23,350 bases of DNA from a virus: IMG/VR virus record IMGVR_UViG_3300026257_000025, positions 1 through 23,350 of that record. One strand, given 5' to 3'. Every line of letters begins with the position of its first letter. Within the stretch, counting starts at the first letter, position 1. The translations under genes and the position numbers were made by a program. The notes under the pieces are model-generated. The model saw nothing but the letters and a program-made list of their open reading frames with translations. It was not told the DNA's origin and did not search any database. Of the stretch, positions 19,306-23,350 are shown piece after piece.

Positions 19306-21846
19306 ATGAAGACTTTTTTAGAAGCTAGAAAGATGTATGACGGTGGCCGAGCAGCTAAGACAGGCTGGAATTGTGGTGACTGTGGTGCAGAGAAAAACCG
19401 TAGCGATCAATGTAGATCCTGTGGTTCACCAGCGAGATACCATAGAAACGATCCAGTAAAAAATCCACATTTACAGAAAGAAGATCTAAAACAAGACTTC
19501 CAAAAAGCAGCTGATGCCGGATCTAACCTGCGCAAATTTATCAAGAGTAAGGCCAAAAAGTTTCAAGATTCAGACACAGCTAAACAAATAAGACAAAAGA
19601 AAACAACAGCAGGTGTTAAACCTATAAAAGAATCTAGTGGTTCAGTGGATAGAATGGCTGATACATGGAACGATCATGCAGACCATCCACATCCTAAAGT
19701 CCAAAAGCATATTAAGAAAGCAGAGGCAGCATACAATAAAAAAGATCACGAAGGCTTTTTTCACCACACACAGAGAGCAGCAGATCATGCACACACTCTA
19801 AGCCAAAATAAAAAGAAATTTGGAATTAAAGAAGGTGCCGCTAAGAATACTCTTGATATATATCAGGCACACGCAGATGCTAAGAAGGCTAAGAAGAAAA
19901 AATTTAGAGACATAAGAAGATCTGCTAACATGCCTGCAGGTTATGAAAACCTTAAAGCTGGAAACGAACTAGAAGGCAACGAACTCACAGAAGATTACAG
20001 CGATCATAAGAAAAACAAATATGAACTTTATAGCGATGACAAAACAGGCCATCCAAACAAAAAAGCACATGATGATATCCATAAAGCTGTAACGCATCCT
20101 TCAGGAGAGCTTAAACATGTAGAAGCTGCTCAGAAGAAACATTCTAAACATGGCGCTGAAGACACAGCTTCAAGAGAACAAATACACAAACACTTTACAA
20201 AACACCATGCAGATAAAGAAGGTAAGACATGGAGTTATGTTAAAGAAAATAAAATAGTAGAAATGGTATCAGGCTTTAGAAAGGGAGATGAGAGTGTTAG
20301 TAAAAAAGGAACCCTTCATAAAAGTTCTCACATAGCACCTGATAGAGATGGTGGTAAAGTAGCTGATGCCTTAAACAAACATGAACGCTTAAAAACAATT
20401 AAGCAAGTACACAAAAAACTTTTGCAAAAGGAAGGTTACTTTAAATCTTTAGCTACTAAAAATGCTGAAAAACAAAGACTAGAACTTTTGAAAAAATCTA
20501 AAGATAATGTTAAAAAGACAACTACTGTGGCAAAACCAAATAGAGGCATGGCAGAAGAAAACTTAGACGAACTTTCAATGGAACTAAAGGGAAGACATGC
20601 AAGAGCTGCTATTAAACAAACAGGTCAAATGCAGAAACTTAAAGACGATCCTAAAACACCTAGTTCAGTAAAGAAAGCAGCTTCTAACACTATCCAGAAA
20701 AGATCAAAAGGATTAGATAAAACTTGGGGTGCTCAAAACGAAGACTTAGCTTCTGGAAGGCCAGCGAAAAAACCAGTATCAAGTAACTTATTAAAGCAAA
20801 GAGCTAGAGATAACGAAAAAGCATTAGCAACAGGCTTTATGAAACTCTCACCTAAAGAAAGAGCTAAAGAATCTAAAAGATTATCAGAAGGTGGAGTAGG
20901 AGGACTTGTTCCATTATCAAAAGCTAAAGAAGCAGTTAAAGGCATGGAAAAGAGCATGGGTCTTAAAAAGGCAGGTAAAACTGCTAAAGGCGGAACTTTA
21001 TATAAAAGAACAAAAGTTAAAGAATCAACTAGGGATAATTATAATCCGGTTGTTTCAGATAAGAGAACAAAAGAAAAACTTAAAAAGGCTGGGTTACCTT
21101 CAGAGTCACCTAAAATAAATGAAGCTAAGAAACCTATCGTACATTTTAAAGGTAAAGATAGTCTTAAAATGGTTAAGATTAAATACAACAAACCTATTAA
21201 AACAAAAGTAACAGACATTGGACCTGGCGGAAAAGAAACAGTTAGAAAAGATTGGTCTGAAGAATATGGTAATGTTGCACAAGACTATTTACAAGAACTT
21301 TCACCTAAAACAGTAAGTTCTTATCAAAAGAAAGCAGGTAAACAATATAGAGATCTTAAAAAGACTACTCCTTCACGACAAGGAATAGAAAATGCTTATC
21401 ACCAAGGATATACCTCAGACAAAGAATACGATAAACAACACGACGACAGAGATAAACTACAAAAGCGTGGTAAAGGACTTGCAGCTTCTAAAGGCAAAGG
21501 CATAAAAGAAGATAAAGGAAGAGGACCTACAGGCATAGCTTATACATTAACTCCAGGCCATCCTGATGCAGAAAATCCTAAAACAAGAGAGAAATATCCT
21601 GAAAGACAAACACCTGAATATAAGGCTAAATGGAAGAAGAATAGTAAACCTGGTCTAGGACAAAATATAGGCCTTAAAAATCCAATGAAGGAAGAACAAC
21701 AAAGAGTGGTAGAGTCATTAAGCAAACTAATGTCAACTGGAATGAAGAATGTTAAAAAGTTTCAAGATTCAGATACAGCCAAACAAATAAGACAAAAGAA
21801 AACAACAGCTGGAGTTAAACCAGCAGCAACAGAAAAAAAAAGATAA
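19306..21846 (+). CDS. Lys-rich mosaic virion protein with N-terminal zinc finger, probable polyprotein
   Basis: An 846-residue, very basic, low-complexity protein. The N-terminus MKTFLEARKM resembles a capsid-targeting peptide. Residues 21-39 form a zinc finger, W-x-C-x2-C-x9-C-x2-C (Cys23, 26, 36, 39), close to the RanBP2 type. The rest is a chain of segments, His-rich up to about residue 320, separated by sites of the form [IL]xE plus a small or acidic residue: IKE-S 107-109, IKE-G 174-176, LTE-D 227-229, LDE-L 420-422, LSE-G 526-528, INE-A 604-606, IKE-D 733-735. T4 prohead protease gp21 cuts at such [IL]xE sites. A 23-residue peptide occurs twice (84-106, 817-839). Probably a head-internal protein processed during maturation; inferred. 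Confidence 0.75.
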   Translation: MKTFLEARKMYDGGRAAKTGWNCGDCGAEKNRSDQCRSCGSPARYHRNDPVKNPHLQKEDLKQDFQKAADAGSNLRKFIKSKAKKFQDSDTAKQIRQKKTTAGVKPIKESSGSVDRMADTWNDHADHPHPKVQKHIKKAEAAYNKKDHEGFFHHTQRAADHAHTLSQNKKKFGIKEGAAKNTLDIYQAHADAKKAKKKKFRDIRRSANMPAGYENLKAGNELEGNELTEDYSDHKKNKYELYSDDKTGHPNKKAHDDIHKAVTHPSGELKHVEAAQKKHSKHGAEDTASREQIHKHFTKHHADKEGKTWSYVKENKIVEMVSGFRKGDESVSKKGTLHKSSHIAPDRDGGKVADALNKHERLKTIKQVHKKLLQKEGYFKSLATKNAEKQRLELLKKSKDNVKKTTTVAKPNRGMAEENLDELSMELKGRHARAAIKQTGQMQKLKDDPKTPSSVKKAASNTIQKRSKGLDKTWGAQNEDLASGRPAKKPVSSNLLKQRARDNEKALATGFMKLSPKERAKESKRLSEGGVGGLVPLSKAKEAVKGMEKSMGLKKAGKTAKGGTLYKRTKVKESTRDNYNPVVSDKRTKEKLKKAGLPSESPKINEAKKPIVHFKGKDSLKMVKIKYNKPIKTKVTDIGPGGKETVRKDWSEEYGNVAQDYLQELSPKTVSSYQKKAGKQYRDLKKTTPSRQGIENAYHQGYTSDKEYDKQHDDRDKLQKRGKGLAASKGKGIKEDKGRGPTGIAYTLTPGHPDAENPKTREKYPERQTPEYKAKWKKNSKPGLGQNIGLKNPMKEEQQRVVESLSKLMSTGMKNVKKFQDSDTAKQIRQKKTTAGVKPAATEKKR
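19555..19622 (+). repeat. Direct repeat, copy 1 (68 bases)
   Basis: This copy matches 21754-21821 at 64 of 68 positions. It encodes residues 84-106 of the gene at 19306, starting KKFQDSDTAK and ending TTAGVKP. The four differences are all silent, so the peptide is conserved. Confidence 0.9.
21754..21821 (+). repeat. Direct repeat, copy 2 (68 bases)
   Basis: Second copy, encoding residues 817-839, close to the C-terminus of the same protein. All four base differences from copy 1 are at third codon positions (GAC/GAT, GCT/GCC, GCA/GCT, GGT/GGA). Confidence 0.9.
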
Positions 21847-21851
21847 ATGAG

Positions 21852-23330
21852 ATGATAGCTGGGAGTGCAGCTTCCGGTACTGTTTCTGATCTCACTCAAC
21901 AGAAAGACCACACAACCATAATTCCTAAGTCTGCAAAGAAAGACTTAAACAAACGATCCAAAGCAAAAGATAAAAATTGGTGGAAACACCAAGATAAAAA
22001 TATGTCTGAAAGCCTACGACAACAGTTTGAACCTGAATATTCAGAAGCTAAAAGACGGATTGGCAACAAAATCAGAGGCAAAGTCGGACTTAAAAAGAAA
22101 CCTGAATTAAATTGGAAAAAAGACCTAGGTATAAAAGAAGCAGAAAATCCATTAACTAGAGAATTACATCCAGAACTATTAAAAAAAAGAAAAAAGACTG
22201 TAAAAGAAACAGCAGAATATAAAGCAGCAATGGGTCCTGGTTCTCATGAATGGGGAACAGATATTGGAAGAGATTATTTTAAAAAGATAACACCTGGCCA
22301 AAGCAATCCACCTGAAGATCCTATTAAACCTTTAAACATTAAAGCAAGAAAACCTGAAGATGAGAAGGGTGTTAAAGTTACAGAAGGATATTGGGAAGAT
22401 CGTAATAAGAAAGACAAAGACGCATTAACTAAACATGATAAAGCAATGATAGACTCAGCGAGAAAGTCTATTAAAAAGCATGAAGATAAAAAATCATTAG
22501 CTAAAAAGATAAAAGAAAGTATAGATCTATCAGCCATAGAACCTAACCAAGCAGATCACAGTAAACACAGATATCCTAAAGATAATGAAACAGAAACATT
22601 TGATACAGGTGATAAAGACCATTGGCTAACAGGTAAAGATGGTGAGTGGTTTATCCAAGATGAAGATGTAGTAGCATTAGATAAAGAAGCAGAGAACATT
22701 ACATTTGAAAAAACAGTAGACTTAGGGTTATATGATGACGATGAATTAGATTGGGATGATTTCGATAACACACCTGGTTTTGATAATGAAATAGATGTTA
22801 CAGAGGCCTTATCAGTACAAGGTCGTTTAAAAAGAAGATTTAATGCACGAAGAAACAAACAAAAATTAAAAGTAGCTAGGCGTATAGCATTACGAAGAGG
22901 CTCTACTCCAGACAGATTGAAGAAGAGAGCAACCAGGGGTGCAAGGCTCATGGTTTATAAACGACTACTTAGAGGTAGGGATAGAGCTGGATTACCACCA
23001 GCAGAGAAGGCTCGTTTGGAAAGAATGATACAGAGATTCCAACCGTTGGTAAGTCGTATATCTGTTAAACTGTTACCTCAAATGAGAAGAAATGAGATTA
23101 AAAGACTTACAAGCGCTGGTAGGATGAAGGCCAAAACAAGTAAGAAATTTAAAGCAGCTAAGCCAGTAAAAAGTGCTTCACAGAAAAAGAGTAAGAAGTT
23201 TAAAATTAAAAAACAAAAAACATGTAAACCACCTAAGAGAAAGGTCGTTAAACCTAGATACGCTTCTGGTGGTCCAACAATTAAGAAAGCAAGTAAATCC
23301 TATAAAGCCTTTTCTTATTCCATCGGCTAA
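21852..23330 (+). CDS. Basic mosaic virion protein with Arg-rich C-terminal domain
   Basis: A 492-residue protein starting five bases after the previous stop, probably by reinitiation, as no ribosome site is seen. It has three parts: a Lys-rich N-terminal portion (1-225), an acidic stretch (about 245-315, including DDDELDWDDFDNTPGFDNE), and an Arg/Lys-rich C-terminal domain (from about 319, LSVQGRLKRRFNARRNKQK, then LKKRATRGARLMVYKRLL) of a type I recall in marine T4-like virion proteins. [IV]xE sites separate segments: IKE-A 94-96, VKE-T 117-119, VTE-G 176-178, IKE-S 220-222, VTE-A 316-318. Maturation by prohead protease would release the basic domain. Probably head-internal and DNA-binding; inferred. 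Confidence 0.72.
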   Translation: MIAGSAASGTVSDLTQQKDHTTIIPKSAKKDLNKRSKAKDKNWWKHQDKNMSESLRQQFEPEYSEAKRRIGNKIRGKVGLKKKPELNWKKDLGIKEAENPLTRELHPELLKKRKKTVKETAEYKAAMGPGSHEWGTDIGRDYFKKITPGQSNPPEDPIKPLNIKARKPEDEKGVKVTEGYWEDRNKKDKDALTKHDKAMIDSARKSIKKHEDKKSLAKKIKESIDLSAIEPNQADHSKHRYPKDNETETFDTGDKDHWLTGKDGEWFIQDEDVVALDKEAENITFEKTVDLGLYDDDELDWDDFDNTPGFDNEIDVTEALSVQGRLKRRFNARRNKQKLKVARRIALRRGSTPDRLKKRATRGARLMVYKRLLRGRDRAGLPPAEKARLERMIQRFQPLVSRISVKLLPQMRRNEIKRLTSAGRMKAKTSKKFKAAKPVKSASQKKSKKFKIKKQKTCKPPKRKVVKPRYASGGPTIKKASKSYKAFSYSIG

Positions 23331-23337
23331 TAACACA

Positions 23338-23345
23338 CATAAATA
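23338..23345 (+). promoter_or_regulatory. Late promoter box at the right edge
   Basis: CATAAATA followed by CCGGT, where the window stops. At 16541 the box is followed by CTGGT and ATG. By analogy, a gene should begin with ATG at base 23351, the first base beyond the window. Confidence 0.6.
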
Positions 23346-23350
23346 CCGGT

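Noticed and set aside
1-23350. CRISPR arrays, transposons, attachment sites, retrons, diversity-generating elements, psbA-type genes
   Set aside because: I saw no regular repeat arrays, transposase, integrase or reverse transcriptase motifs, and no photosynthesis genes.

Overview
The window is a piece of the genome of a marine-type, T4-like phage (myovirus). Every convincing gene is on the plus strand, genes overlap or abut, and the DNA is AT-rich. The left half holds the T4-type replication block in the order known from marine T4-like phages: clamp-loader small subunit (gp62, cut by the window edge), RegA, Hsp20, DNA polymerase gp43, recombinase UvsX and replicative helicase gp41. No photosynthesis or tRNA genes are seen, so the window alone cannot separate a phage of SAR11-like heterotrophs from a cyanophage. 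A heterotroph host is only a guess.

Layout. 1-3971: gp62 end, regA, an overlapping radical SAM / 2-oxoglutarate oxygenase pair, an hsp20 gene behind a late promoter and a 5' hairpin, a conserved small protein and a thermonuclease. 4027-10855: the gp43 operon, behind a near-perfect sigma70-type promoter, with two small overlapping reading frames, a short nucleotide-sugar dehydrogenase, uvsX, a 52-residue zinc-ribbon gene in the slot T4 uses for gene 40, gp41 and an unknown gene. 10845-12433: a two-helix membrane protein, a miniature MscS-like membrane protein, a small basic protein and a degenerate oxygenase-like protein. 12434-14873: small, probably early genes. Three promoters (before gp43, 12533 and 12997) share a dyad around the -35 box, and one of the genes (13325) encodes a winged helix-turn-helix protein. 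14874-16545: a TagD-like nucleotidyltransferase, two unknown genes and a GT-A glycosyltransferase.

16554-23330 looks like a late, virion-associated module. It holds a protein with a ligase-type KxDG motif, an HxGH-type nucleotidyltransferase, a small protein, an inner/outer spanin pair for lysis, and two long Lys-rich mosaic proteins. T4-like late promoter boxes (TATAAATA or CATAAATA) sit exactly five bases before the ATG of the genes at 16554 and 19306. The same arrangement stops at the right edge of the window, so the next gene should start at base 23351. The first protein starts with a peptide resembling the T4 capsid-targeting sequence, and the long proteins carry recurrent sites resembling those cut by prohead protease. 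The inference is that several of these proteins, including two putative nucleotidyl-transfer enzymes, are packed in the head and delivered with the DNA.
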